Shown: positions 24,507 through 32,751, counted from the stretch's first letter. The stretch is DNA of 44,091 nucleotides from Flammeovirgaceae bacterium (GCA_021298015.1 JAJTGY010000035.1:1-44091), one strand, 5' to 3'. Made by a program: numbers and translations. The notes: a model not told the origin generated them from the letters alone.

Positions 24507-25629
24507 GCAGGGGCATTAAGATTGCTTCATTGTTTTCTGCACATTGGTCGTGTGCACACTGCTCTACAGCAAGTTTAAATTGGAGAATTTGATCACGGGT
24601 TAAATGGCGCAGTGCATCGGCAAGACTCTCAGGCGTGAATTCCTGAGCAACCACACCCATACCATACTGGATTACCAACTGTGCCATTTCGGGTGTAGGG
24701 CCTATCGCTACGGCCAAACGGGCCTGAATGAAATCAAAAAGTTTGTTGGGCAGTGTATGGGCATAATTAAAGTTTACGGGCGGAAGAAGAAAAACCCCGA
24801 TATCATAGTGATTCAACGTGCCGACTATTTGATGGGTTGGCAAAGGGGGGTGGATGTGTACCCGGTGTGGGAATTGACTGGCTTCGCGTTTTAGAAAATC
24901 AAGGTACGCCCGTGTTTTCTTATTGGCATGGGGCGGAGTGATAAGATACAAATCAAGGGTGAAACGCTCCTCCAGGTAGGCCATCATCCGAATCATCAGC
25001 TCTAATTGACGCGATGGATTTGCACCACCGTGGTGAACCAGCCTGACGCGGTCGGGTTGCGGGAGTGTTGGTTCTTTTGCCTGAAACGCAGGTGCATTGG
25101 TAATCAGATGAGGATGAACTCCAAAGTTTTTCCGGTATTCACTGGCCAATCCTTCACTGACGGTTGTCATCAGGTTAACTCGGGGGAGGTATTTTTGGCA
25201 GAGTGCAATATTGTAGCGTTGAAAGAAGAGGCGCCACTGCCAACGATCCTCGAAATGGCGGGGGGCATATTCATGAGCGTCAAAATAGATTGGCTTATTA
25301 CCCGCAATCCCGCAAACGAATGGCAGAGAATCAATGTCGTTTGCTACATATAAATCAAACCGATCGTGCCCGAGGGTACGGGTAAGTTCTTGGACCGGTA
25401 CCAGCAGACGGTAGGCCGAATTGAATTGATGGAGCAGCAGGGCCAATCCGGCCAGTATTTTTCTTACCATCGATTTCCGATGAACAACGGTCAGAACCCT
25501 CACCGAATCTTCAGAATAGTTATCATCGCAAATGACTGTAACGTCATACTCTTTTTTCAGCCATTTGATTTGACGTTGAACTCGTGAATCTGACGAGAGG
25601 TTACTAAAGCTGATGACCAGTGCTTTCAT
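24472..25629 (-). CDS. Glycosyltransferase, GT4-like (minus strand)
   Basis: A 385-aa GT-B fold glycosyltransferase. The N-terminus MKALVISFSNLSSDSRVQRQ is typical of a Bacteroidota family; later parts include YFDAHEYAPRHFE, VHHGGANPSRQ, and NKLFDFIQARLAVAIGPTPE, which corresponds to the donor-binding helix. It is transcribed against the rest of the glycan cluster and its 3' end overlaps the WbsX-like gene by 35 nt. Its start overlaps the ruvC stop by ATGA, so it seems to be co-transcribed with ruvC and may have joined that operon secondarily. Confidence 0.85.
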   Translation of the reverse strand: MKALVISFSNLSSDSRVQRQIKWLKKEYDVTVICDDNYSEDSVRVLTVVHRKSMVRKILAGLALLLHQFNSAYRLLVPVQELTRTLGHDRFDLYVANDIDSLPFVCGIAGNKPIYFDAHEYAPRHFEDRWQWRLFFQRYNIALCQKYLPRVNLMTTVSEGLASEYRKNFGVHPHLITNAPAFQAKEPTLPQPDRVRLVHHGGANPSRQLELMIRMMAYLEERFTLDLYLITPPHANKKTRAYLDFLKREASQFPHRVHIHPPLPTHQIVGTLNHYDIGVFLLPPVNFNYAHTLPNKLFDFIQARLAVAIGPTPEMAQLVIQYGMGVVAQEFTPESLADALRHLTRDQILQFKLAVEQCAHDQCAENNEAILMPLLRALTKTDTHV

Positions 25630-26201
25630 CGAATATTTATCCGAAGCGGATTTTTTTGAACAAAGTCAGACCACGAACCTGACTTCTTGGCCGAATGCTT
25701 ACCATTTTGATAGTAGTGGCATAATGCTACAGCCAGGGCATCGCTGGCATCAAGTAATTTGGGTTGTTCTTTGATGTTGAATACCTGCATCAGCATTTTG
25801 GCCACTTGCTCTTTGCTCGCGTTGCCATTACCGGTAACCGATTGCTTTACTTTTTTTGGCGCATACTCCGTAATGGGCACCTCGCGGTACAGCGCGGCCG
25901 ACATGGCTACGCCCTGGGCGCGCCCCAGCTTTAACATCGACTGCACGTTTTTGCCGTAGAAGGGGGCCTCCAGCGCCACGTGGTCAGGCTTGTATTCTTC
26001 CACCAGGCTGAGCACGCGTTCAAAAATCTTTTTCAGTTTTAAGGCATGATCACCGTACTTCCCCAGGTGAATAACGCCATACTGAATGAGCGTTGGGCGG
26101 GCACCGCGCACCGCGATGATCGCATACCCCATTACATTCGTGCCCGGATCGAGCCCCAAGACAAGGGTCTCTTTCTCTGGTTTTTTGGCAACTTTGCTCA
26201 C
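25626..26201 (-). CDS. ruvC: Crossover junction endodeoxyribonuclease RuvC
   Basis: RuvC resolves Holliday junctions together with RuvAB. The four acidic metal ligands are seen: Asp18 (LGLDPGT), Glu79 (VALEAPF), Asp151 and Asp154 (LDASDALAVAL). At 191 aa it is slightly longer than the E. coli enzyme (173 aa), with a basic N-terminal extension and a basic tail. ruvA and ruvB are not in the window, as is common in Bacteroidota. Its stop codon overlaps the start of a glycosyltransferase. Confidence 0.95.
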   Translation of the reverse strand: MSKVAKKPEKETLVLGLDPGTNVMGYAIIAVRGARPTLIQYGVIHLGKYGDHALKLKKIFERVLSLVEEYKPDHVALEAPFYGKNVQSMLKLGRAQGVAMSAALYREVPITEYAPKKVKQSVTGNGNASKEQVAKMLMQVFNIKEQPKLLDASDALAVALCHYYQNGKHSAKKSGSWSDFVQKNPLRINIR

Positions 26202-26227
26202 GGCTGCAAGTTACGGCATTCAGGTGC

Positions 26228-27307
26228 ATGATAGTGATTGGTTTTTTTCTGGTGGTGTACATTCTCGTTCTCGCAGGGCTCGCGTACTTCGGGCGTGCCG
26301 CTCTTGTGCGAGATACCCATTCCCCCACGGGGGCCGCAGTTTCCATTGTCATCCCTTTTCGCAATGAAGCGGAAAATCTGCCTACGCAGGTGGAGGCTCT
26401 TCGTCAGCTCACGTATCCATCGGAAAACGTGGAAGTGATTTTTGTTAATGATCACTCACAAGATCACGGAGCCCGCTGGCTGGCAGCCAACCTGCCGGCA
26501 AACGCACAACTGGTGAGCCTGCCAGGCAACGAATACGGCAAGAAGGCAGCCCTGGCCGCGGGCATCGCACCCGCGCGGGGAACGATCATCGTCACCACGG
26601 ATGCCGATTGCGTGATGTCGGCCGATTGGCTGCAGGCAGTTTTAGCTCCGTTTGCCAACCCTGCGGTGCAATTGGCTACGGGCGAAGTGGTTATTTCGGG
26701 TTCCACCTTTTTCAGCGCTTGCCAACACGTAGAGTTTTCAACGGTGATGCTCCTCACGCGGGCTGCCATCCGGCTGGGCAAGCCAGTGCTATGCAACGGG
26801 GCCAACCTGGCTTTTCGGAAGTCAGCCTACGAGCAAGTGGGTGGCTATGCGAGTCACCGGCACGTAGCCTCGGGTGACGATGAGTTTCTGATGCGCAACA
26901 TACTGGAGCAATTTGGCGATGCTTCCGTAGCCTGGCACCGGGCTGTGGTGGAAACACAACCGCAGCCACATGTGGGGGCATTCTTCAGCCAACGTCTCCG
27001 CTGGGCATCGAAGTGGAGACACAACCGGTCGGTCCTCGCCCGGTGGATCGCGGTGGTTACCTTTTGTTGTCAGGCCGCGTTGCTCGGGCTTTGGATTTCG
27101 ATTCCTTGGCTGGGTTTACCCGGTGTCGTTTTTGTGACGATGAAAACACTTTCTGATATCGCTTTTCTGGCAGCCATCCGCCCGGCCCGCCCTCGTGTGG
27201 TGGCCTCCTTCGTTGTGTCTTGCGTGTATCCGTTGTATGTGATTGTGGTAGGTATTGCAGCATTGGTAGTTATGCCACATCGCTGGAAAGACCGGGCGAT
27301 GGCATAG
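26228..27307 (+). CDS. Membrane-bound family 2 glycosyltransferase
   Basis: A 359-aa processive-type GT2 with one N-terminal helix (about 3-22) and C-terminal helices (about 275-350). Catalytic parts are FVNDHS (72-77), TTDADC (123-128), GDDEF (216-220) and QRLRW (255-259, the QxxRW motif). Such enzymes add sugars at the cytoplasmic face of the inner membrane. It lies divergent from ruvC with only 26 nt between the genes and heads the plus-strand run that also contains a deacetylase, a second glycosyltransferase and a DgkA-type kinase, which suggests an envelope glycolipid or polysaccharide. The product is unknown. Confidence 0.9.
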   Translation: MIVIGFFLVVYILVLAGLAYFGRAALVRDTHSPTGAAVSIVIPFRNEAENLPTQVEALRQLTYPSENVEVIFVNDHSQDHGARWLAANLPANAQLVSLPGNEYGKKAALAAGIAPARGTIIVTTDADCVMSADWLQAVLAPFANPAVQLATGEVVISGSTFFSACQHVEFSTVMLLTRAAIRLGKPVLCNGANLAFRKSAYEQVGGYASHRHVASGDDEFLMRNILEQFGDASVAWHRAVVETQPQPHVGAFFSQRLRWASKWRHNRSVLARWIAVVTFCCQAALLGLWISIPWLGLPGVVFVTMKTLSDIAFLAAIRPARPRVVASFVVSCVYPLYVIVVGIAALVVMPHRWKDRAMA

Positions 27308-27333
27308 GTTTTCTTGTTACCTTGTAGCCGCGT

Positions 27334-28548
27334 ATGCAGGAGTTAAAAAAGCGACTTGAGCGGAAGGAACTGGAACTAAACGCCTTGCTGGAAATTACCC
27401 AGGAGATTAACAACAATGTGCCGGAAGATTCACTTTATAAAATTTACAACTTTACCCTCCGTGGAAATCTGAATATCAAAAAGCTGGCCCTGTACGTCTA
27501 TGACGAGGGGTGGTTTTGTCGCGTGAACTTTGGCACCAAAAACAATTTCGTCAAACTCACTCTCGATGAGCGCTTTCGCATGATCAAGAACGTGCATCGC
27601 CTGTCGGAGTTTGACGGTGAATGCGAGTTTCATGAATTCAATTGCGTGATTCCGGTGGCACATCGATCGGAGACCCTGGCAGTCGTTTTTCTCGGTGGTA
27701 ACGAACGGCTTGATGATCTCGAGCACGATGATAGTATTCGCTTCATTCGGGCGCTTACGAATATTATTGTCGTAGCTACCGAGAATAAAAAACTGGAACG
27801 CAGACGGCTGGAGCAGGAAGCATTCCGTAAGGAATTGGAAATCGCCAGCGATGTGCAGCAGTTTTTATTTCCTGAGAAATTGCCCAATACCGAACGCCTC
27901 AAGCTGGCGGCAAGTTATTTGCCCCACGACCTGGTGGGTGGTGATTATTATGATTATGTTCCCATCAACAAGAATCAGTTTCTGCTTTGTGTGGCCGATG
28001 TGAGCGGAAAAGGCGTGGCCGCTGCGTTGATGATGTCCAATTTCCAGGCTTCCTTACGCACGTTACTGCGACAGACGCCCAACCTGCGCGAGATTGTGGA
28101 GGCCCTTAACTACCAGGTGATGGACAGTACCAAAGGCGAAAAGTTCATCACGTTCTTCGGAGCCATTTACGACATCAGCCTGAAGACCTTGGTATATGTA
28201 AACGCGGGCCACAATCCACCTATTTTATGGACCCGAAAGGAGGGTATTCGGTTACTGGAAGAGGGTTCGACTGTTTTGGGAGCCATGGACCCGTTGCCCT
28301 TTTTAAACGAGGGATTCGTCACCGATCTGGATGATTTTCTTTTGTTCTGCTACACCGATGGCCTGACGGAAACCGTAAGTGAAGAGGAAAGGGAATTTGG
28401 TATTCAATCGTTGATCGAGTACATCCAGAGCAATCATCATAAAGCACTGACAACGATTCACCAGGATGTTATTCTGGCTTTAGATGCGTTCAAAGGCAGG
28501 AGGGGCTATCGGGATGATATCACCATGTTGTCCTGCCGCGTGGAGTAA
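27334..28548 (+). CDS. SpoIIE/RsbU-type PP2C phosphatase with GAF-like sensor region
   Basis: A 404-aa predicted serine phosphatase. An N-terminal helix (1-30) and a GAF-like domain (about 30-150) are joined by a charged coiled-coil linker (150-175) to a PPM/SpoIIE catalytic domain (about 185-404). Metal-binding motifs are GGDYYDY (202-208), ADVSGKG (221-227), CYTDGLTE (339-346) and RDDIT (393-397). Relatives dephosphorylate anti-sigma factor antagonists in partner-switching systems. No STAS antagonist or HATPase kinase gene is nearby, so the partner must be encoded elsewhere. It is followed by the deacetylase gene after one base, suggesting co-expression with envelope genes. Confidence 0.9.
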   Translation: MQELKKRLERKELELNALLEITQEINNNVPEDSLYKIYNFTLRGNLNIKKLALYVYDEGWFCRVNFGTKNNFVKLTLDERFRMIKNVHRLSEFDGECEFHEFNCVIPVAHRSETLAVVFLGGNERLDDLEHDDSIRFIRALTNIIVVATENKKLERRRLEQEAFRKELEIASDVQQFLFPEKLPNTERLKLAASYLPHDLVGGDYYDYVPINKNQFLLCVADVSGKGVAAALMMSNFQASLRTLLRQTPNLREIVEALNYQVMDSTKGEKFITFFGAIYDISLKTLVYVNAGHNPPILWTRKEGIRLLEEGSTVLGAMDPLPFLNEGFVTDLDDFLLFCYTDGLTETVSEEEREFGIQSLIEYIQSNHHKALTTIHQDVILALDAFKGRRGYRDDITMLSCRVE

Positions 28549-28549
28549 T

Positions 28550-29173
28550 ATGATCAATGTTTTTCGCACCCCGTTCTTTCTCCCGCGTTTGTACCCGACA
28601 CTCCTGTGGCGCAACAGCCCGGATCTACGGGATATTTTTCTCACGTTCGATGACGGGCCTATCCCTGCGGTAACGGAGTTTGTTCTCGACACCCTTCAGC
28701 CGTTTGGCGCCAAGGCTACTTTTTTTTGCATTGGCGATAACGTCCGCAAACACCCCGGGGTGTTTCAGCAGATCGTGGCGGCCGGCCATCGGGTAGGTAA
28801 TCACACGTTTCACCATATCAAAGGATGGCAAACCCCGGATGTTCAATACCTTGAGGAGGTCAGGCAATGTGATGCCGAGATGGCCAAACACGAAGTAGCA
28901 ACGGAATTATTCCGGCCACCATACGGGCGCATCAAGCGTTCGCAGATTCGTGCTTTGGGAAGCCGAAAAATTGTGATGTGGGATGTGCTCACCAACGACT
29001 ATGATCGGTCGCTTAGCGAAGAAGACTGCCTGGCGGGAACGCTCTCGGCTACCCGTTCCGGGTCAATCGTGGTGTTTCATGATAGCCTGAAGGCAGAACG
29101 CAATCTTCGATATGTATTGCCACGCTACCTGGAGTATTTGGCTGCCGGAGGATATCAATTCAAAACGCTATGA
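28550..29173 (+). CDS. Polysaccharide deacetylase (NodB/CE4 domain)
   Basis: A 207-aa CE4 enzyme that removes N-acetyl groups from glycans. The start at 28550 follows the phosphatase stop by one base. The metal site is seen in TFDDGP (Asp34, Asp35) and HTFHH (His85, His89), with FRPPYG (121-126) carrying the conserved Arg. No signal peptide is clear: the N-terminus MINVFRTPFFLPRLYPTLLW is moderately hydrophobic and might be a membrane anchor. Substrate (peptidoglycan, exopolysaccharide or a lipid-linked sugar) is open. The stop overlaps the next gene by ATGA. Confidence 0.9.
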   Translation: MINVFRTPFFLPRLYPTLLWRNSPDLRDIFLTFDDGPIPAVTEFVLDTLQPFGAKATFFCIGDNVRKHPGVFQQIVAAGHRVGNHTFHHIKGWQTPDVQYLEEVRQCDAEMAKHEVATELFRPPYGRIKRSQIRALGSRKIVMWDVLTNDYDRSLSEEDCLAGTLSATRSGSIVVFHDSLKAERNLRYVLPRYLEYLAAGGYQFKTL

Positions 29174-30246
29174 CAGGCGGGCCCAGAAGGGTTTTGGTAG
29201 CCGCCCTGGATTGGGGCCTTGGCCATGCCGCCCGGTGTATACCTGTGGTAGAGGCACTTCAAAAAAAATCTATTGATGTTGTGCTGGCGGGCAGCGGCCC
29301 ATCCCTGGATTTATTAAAGGAGGCGTTTCCTTCGCTCTATGCCGTTGAACTACCCTCGTACCGTGTTTCGTATTCAACGCGCACCCCCGCCTGGTGGAGC
29401 ATGCTGCTGCAAATTCCCCATTGGGTGGAGGTTATCCGGCACGAGCACCGCGAAATTCAGGTGCTCGCGCGACAAATGAATATCACCGTAATTATTTCCG
29501 ACAATCGTTACGGTTGCTGGAGCATTGGTTGTTACAATGTGTTTTTGGGTCATCAATTCCGGTTGGCTACCGGCAGTTCACTCGCCCCTCTCACCCCGAT
29601 GCTCACATTTTTTCACCAACGACTGGTAAAACCTTTTCAGGAATTCTGGATACCCGACTATCCCGATCGTACACTGACAGGCGAACTATCGGTTACGGCA
29701 TTCAGGCCCGTTCGCTTCCTGGGCTTGCTGTCGCGCTTACGGAAAGCACCAGCGCAATTGCCCGGGAAAGACGTTGATGTTCTGGCGGTGATCTCTGGCC
29801 CTGAGCCCCAGCGCACCGTTTTCGAGCAGCAGCTGTTCAGCGTGTTGGATTCATCCAAACTGGGTTTTAAGATCATTCGGGGGCTGGTCAATTCACCACC
29901 GGCAGCTGATTCGCGTCTACGCAATCATTTGCCATCCGATGAAATGGCGAATGCGATTGCCAGCGCACGTTTGGTCATTGCCCGGTCGGGCTATTCCACC
30001 ATCATGGACCTTACGGCAATGGGTGCGCGGGCCTTGCTGGTGCCCACTCCGGGTCAACCGGAACAGGAATATCTGGCAACTCGGTTGGCAGCCTTGGGCG
30101 TGGCACATACGGCAACGTCAGAAGAACTCAACGTGACGCGGATCGAGGCAGCACTAGGCCAGTCGGACACCCTGGGCAAACTTTTTCAAGAATCTGACTA
30201 CCTTGAACAGGCCGTCCGTTACATCTATGGAAAAATTCATTCGTAG
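29170..30246 (+). CDS. MurG-like (GT28-type) glycosyltransferase
   Basis: A 358-aa GT-B protein. The N-terminal WGLGHAAR (15-22) corresponds to the glycine-rich loop of MurG/MGT-type enzymes, and the C-terminal SGYSTIMDLTAMGARALLVP followed by QPEQEYLA is the family's nucleotide-sugar region. Several Bacteroidota carry this uncharacterised family. It is not MurG itself, which lies in the division cluster. ATGA overlap with the deacetylase and a 20-nt overlap with the kinase gene suggest that the three act together, possibly on an undecaprenyl-linked sugar. Confidence 0.83.
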   Translation: MTGGPRRVLVAALDWGLGHAARCIPVVEALQKKSIDVVLAGSGPSLDLLKEAFPSLYAVELPSYRVSYSTRTPAWWSMLLQIPHWVEVIRHEHREIQVLARQMNITVIISDNRYGCWSIGCYNVFLGHQFRLATGSSLAPLTPMLTFFHQRLVKPFQEFWIPDYPDRTLTGELSVTAFRPVRFLGLLSRLRKAPAQLPGKDVDVLAVISGPEPQRTVFEQQLFSVLDSSKLGFKIIRGLVNSPPAADSRLRNHLPSDEMANAIASARLVIARSGYSTIMDLTAMGARALLVPTPGQPEQEYLATRLAALGVAHTATSEELNVTRIEAALGQSDTLGKLFQESDYLEQAVRYIYGKIHS

Positions 30247-30589
30247 TATTCGCTTCGCCTTGGCCGGCTGGCGGGTCGCTTTTAAAGAGCAACGCAACTT
30301 CCGCATTCACCTCGGTGCTGCGCTCGTTGTAGTCGGTGCGGGTTTCTTTTTTGGCATCAACCGCACGGAGTGGGTGCTGTTGGTGCTGACCATCGCCCTC
30401 GTGCTCGTAGCCGAGTTGGCCAACACCGCTATCGAGTATCTCGTGGATCTCGTGTCGCCCGCGCATGATGCCCGGGCGGGTGCCATCAAGGACGTGGCGG
30501 CCGGATTTGTCCTGATCGCGGCCCTGGCCTCCGTAGTCGTGGGGCTGATCATTTTCGGGCCGCGCGTTTTGCATTACTTTCGTGGCTGA
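30227..30589 (+). CDS. Diacylglycerol/undecaprenol kinase (DgkA family)
   Basis: A 120-aa integral membrane kinase. The start at 30227 (MEKFIRSIRFALAGW) is inside the end of the preceding gene. Three hydrophobic helices (about 29-45, 48-64, 90-110) and the active-site pattern VAELANTAIEYLVD (Glu63, Asn66, Glu70) plus IKDVAAG (88-94) are visible. Bacteroidota members resemble Gram-positive undecaprenol kinase as much as E. coli DgkA. Phosphorylation of undecaprenol would feed carrier lipid to the neighbouring glycosyltransferases; which lipid is used cannot be read from the sequence. Confidence 0.92.
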   Translation: MEKFIRSIRFALAGWRVAFKEQRNFRIHLGAALVVVGAGFFFGINRTEWVLLVLTIALVLVAELANTAIEYLVDLVSPAHDARAGAIKDVAAGFVLIAALASVVVGLIIFGPRVLHYFRG

Positions 30590-31396
30590 ATGATTACCTG
30601 GACGGATACCCACGCTCATTTGTATGCCGAAGAATTTGACGCTGACCGGGACGCAGCCGTTGCCGCTGCCCGTGAGGCTTTCGTTGGCCGGGTTATCCTT
30701 CCGAATGTTGATCATCGCACGTTTGATCGTATGATGGAGTTGGAGTTGTGCCATCCGGATTGGTGCGCGGCCGCCATCGGGTTGCATCCCTGCTCGGTCA
30801 AGAAAGATTTTGAACGGGAGCTTTATCAGGTCGAGAGTTGGTTGTCCAAACGAAAGTTCGCAGCCATCGGTGAGATGGGAACCGATCTATACTGGGACAA
30901 AACGTTTTGGCCTCAGCAACAGGAGGCCTTCCGGATTCAGGCCCGGTGGGCTATTCAACATCAGTTGCCCATGATCATTCATTGCCGCGAGTCCATGGAC
31001 GAAACCCTTGCCCTGCTGAAGGAGGTGTATCAACCCGGCCTTACGGGCGTATTCCACTGCTTCACCGGCAGCGTGGAGCAAGCTCAAACGATCACCGGTC
31101 TGGGCTTTTACCTTGGTATCGGGGGTGTATCTACATTTAAGAATGGTGGGCTTGAGGCGGTGATACCCGAGTTGGACCTTAATTCTATTGTATTGGAGAC
31201 GGACAGCCCGTACCTGGCCCCGGTGCCGCACCGGGGTAAACGCAATCAGCCGTCCTACCTCACACTGATTGCCGCCCGGGTTGCCCAACTGCGGAAGATC
31301 ACGCTGGAGGAACTGAGTGAAGCTACGGAAGCCAATGCCCGTTCATTATTCAAAAATCAACCTGTTAAAAATGTCGCCCTCGGTCATTCGAATTAA
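30590..31396 (+). CDS. TatD-family metal-dependent DNase/hydrolase
   Basis: A 268-aa TIM-barrel hydrolase starting immediately after the kinase stop. Metal ligands are seen in DTHAHL (His8, His10), AIGEMGTDLYWD, MIIHCRES, GVFHCFTGS and LETDSPYLAP. TatD enzymes are 3'-5' exonucleases and have been linked to DNA repair and apoptosis-like DNA breakdown; despite the name they are not part of twin-arginine export. The usual GEIGLD reads GEMGTD here, a mild variation. The asparaginase gene starts 26 nt before its end. Confidence 0.93.
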   Translation: MITWTDTHAHLYAEEFDADRDAAVAAAREAFVGRVILPNVDHRTFDRMMELELCHPDWCAAAIGLHPCSVKKDFERELYQVESWLSKRKFAAIGEMGTDLYWDKTFWPQQQEAFRIQARWAIQHQLPMIIHCRESMDETLALLKEVYQPGLTGVFHCFTGSVEQAQTITGLGFYLGIGGVSTFKNGGLEAVIPELDLNSIVLETDSPYLAPVPHRGKRNQPSYLTLIAARVAQLRKITLEELSEATEANARSLFKNQPVKNVALGHSN

Positions 31397-32447
31397 TACG
31401 GCCCTGCCCGGCACGCCTCGGGCCCGCGTAATGATTGTGTACACCGGTGGCACTTTTGGTATGGTGCGGGACAGTAGCGGGGTTTTGATACCGCTCGACT
31501 TTGGCTCTATCCTCGAACATCTGCCGGCCCTTCGTCAGTTGCAATTGGAGTTGTCCGTGGTGGCCTTTGATGAACCCATTGATTCTTCCAACATTGAACC
31601 CCACCATTGGCGGGAAATGGCGGATATCGTTCAGCAGCATTATCGCGACCAGGATGGATTTGTAATCCTGCACGGTACAGATACGATGGCGTATACCGCA
31701 TCGGCTCTGAGTTTTATGCTTGAAGGATTGGCCAAGCCGGTGATCTTTACCGGTGCACAGTTGCCCATCAGCGAGCCGCGCTCGGATGCGCGCGAAAACC
31801 TGATCACCGCACTGGAGATCGCGGCCGCCAAAGGCCGGGAAGGCGCCCGGGTTCCGGAAGTGTGCATCTATTTCGGCAGTGAGTTACTGCGTGGTAATCG
31901 GGCCAAGAAGGCTGAAAGCCAGCATTTCGATGCCTTTCAGTCAGAAAATTATCCACCCCTGGCCAAGGCCGGGGTTAAAATCGATTATCTCGACAGCGCC
32001 ATTCACCGACCGGGGCCTGGGGCTCTACTCCATGTGCGCTCTACCTTTGATTCGAGGGTAGGTGTCCTCAGGATTTTTCCGGGAATAAATCCGCTTTGGG
32101 TGAGGAGTGTAACGGAGACACCTGACTTGAAGGGCCTGATTCTGGAGACCTACGGTTCGGGCAACGCGACCACGGCCAGGTGGTTTCTGGATGCTGTGCG
32201 AAATTTGGTAAGTCGGGGAGTTATTGTCCTGAACGTATCACAATGTCCGGGTGGAATGGTGATTCAGGGTAAATACGAAACCAGCCGTGAGTTAGCCGCC
32301 ATGGGCGTGATAGGCGGGGGCGATATGACGCTTGAGGCAGCGGTGACCAAAATGATGCTGCTGCTGGGTGAGTACGGGCCGGGCGAAACAAGAACGCGAA
32401 TAGGGGTATCGATGGCCGGAGAACTGACACACGTGACGGTAACCTAA
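31371..32447 (+). CDS. ansA: Type I L-asparaginase
   Basis: A 358-aa asparaginase of the cytoplasmic AnsA class, hydrolysing asparagine to aspartate and ammonia. The start at 31371 gives an N-terminal extension of about 20 residues before the first strand. The first catalytic threonine is in YTGGTFG (24-30) and the second catalytic site in ILHGTDTMAYTAS. There is no signal peptide, in keeping with type I. It overlaps tatD by 26 nt and ends the tightly packed plus-strand run that began at 26228. No clear terminator follows. Confidence 0.92.
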   Translation: MSPSVIRINTALPGTPRARVMIVYTGGTFGMVRDSSGVLIPLDFGSILEHLPALRQLQLELSVVAFDEPIDSSNIEPHHWREMADIVQQHYRDQDGFVILHGTDTMAYTASALSFMLEGLAKPVIFTGAQLPISEPRSDARENLITALEIAAAKGREGARVPEVCIYFGSELLRGNRAKKAESQHFDAFQSENYPPLAKAGVKIDYLDSAIHRPGPGALLHVRSTFDSRVGVLRIFPGINPLWVRSVTETPDLKGLILETYGSGNATTARWFLDAVRNLVSRGVIVLNVSQCPGGMVIQGKYETSRELAAMGVIGGGDMTLEAAVTKMMLLLGEYGPGETRTRIGVSMAGELTHVTVT

Positions 32448-32485
32448 CAACTGTTTTGCCGGCATCAATTTATGGGGAAGGCCCT

Positions 32486-32609
32486 GATCAGCTTGCGGAA
32501 CCTCTTTCGCTTGCCATGTTTGGCCTTGCCTTGGTACCCACTTAACCCTCCTTCGCCCGCTGGGCTACGGAGGGTGAAGCGGAGAGAGAGGGATTAGGCC
32601 AGGCTGATC
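32486..32609. repeat. Nested inverted repeat downstream of the asparaginase gene
   Basis: An outer imperfect 10-bp stem (32486-32495 with 32600-32609, one mismatch) encloses a perfect 7-bp hairpin stem (32545-32551 with 32569-32575, ACCCTCC/GGAGGGT), which itself contains a 4-bp stem (32555-32558 with 32562-32565). No T-run follows, so it is not a standard terminator. The second arm region also carries the 17-nt copy of the tRNA-Ser end. Function unknown. Confidence 0.55.
32579..32595. repeat. 17-nt direct repeat of the tRNA-Ser 3' end (copy 1)
   Basis: The 17 nt GCGGAGAGAGAGGGATT at 32579-32595 occur again exactly at 32754-32770, where they form the acceptor 3' strand and part of the T stem of tRNA-Ser. 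Copies of a tRNA 3' end are the usual footprint of integrase attachment sites, but the two copies are only 175 nt apart and no integrase is present. Confidence 0.75.
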
Positions 32610-32631
32610 CCAGATGGGGGTAAGGCTTCAC

Positions 32632-32750
32632 AAAATCAGACCACTTCGCTGCGCTTCGTTTTCTGTCATGGTTCACCTTTCTCGCTCAAAACTTCGTTTT
32701 GGCTCGAAAGTTTGCCCATGACAGTCCCGCTTGCGCGGGAGTCTGATTTT
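32632..32750. repeat. Large nested inverted repeat abutting tRNA-Ser
   Basis: Three perfect stems are nested: 32632-32641 with 32741-32750 (10 bp, AAAATCAGAC/GTCTGATTTT), 32663-32671 with 32716-32724 (9 bp, CTGTCATGG/CCATGACAG) and 32687-32692 with 32696-32701 (6 bp). A side hairpin, 32725-32730 with 32735-32740 (TCCCGC/GCGGGA), sits between the first two on the right. The right end touches the encoded CCA of the tRNA. It could be a structured tRNA trailer, a small palindromic element or a processed RNA. It has no coding potential beyond a chance frame. Confidence 0.7.
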
Positions 32751-32751
32751 C

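Noticed and set aside
19027..25629. Defence island or prophage in the glycan region
   Set aside because: All six genes have recognisable glycan-related families and no phage, toxin or integrase gene is present.
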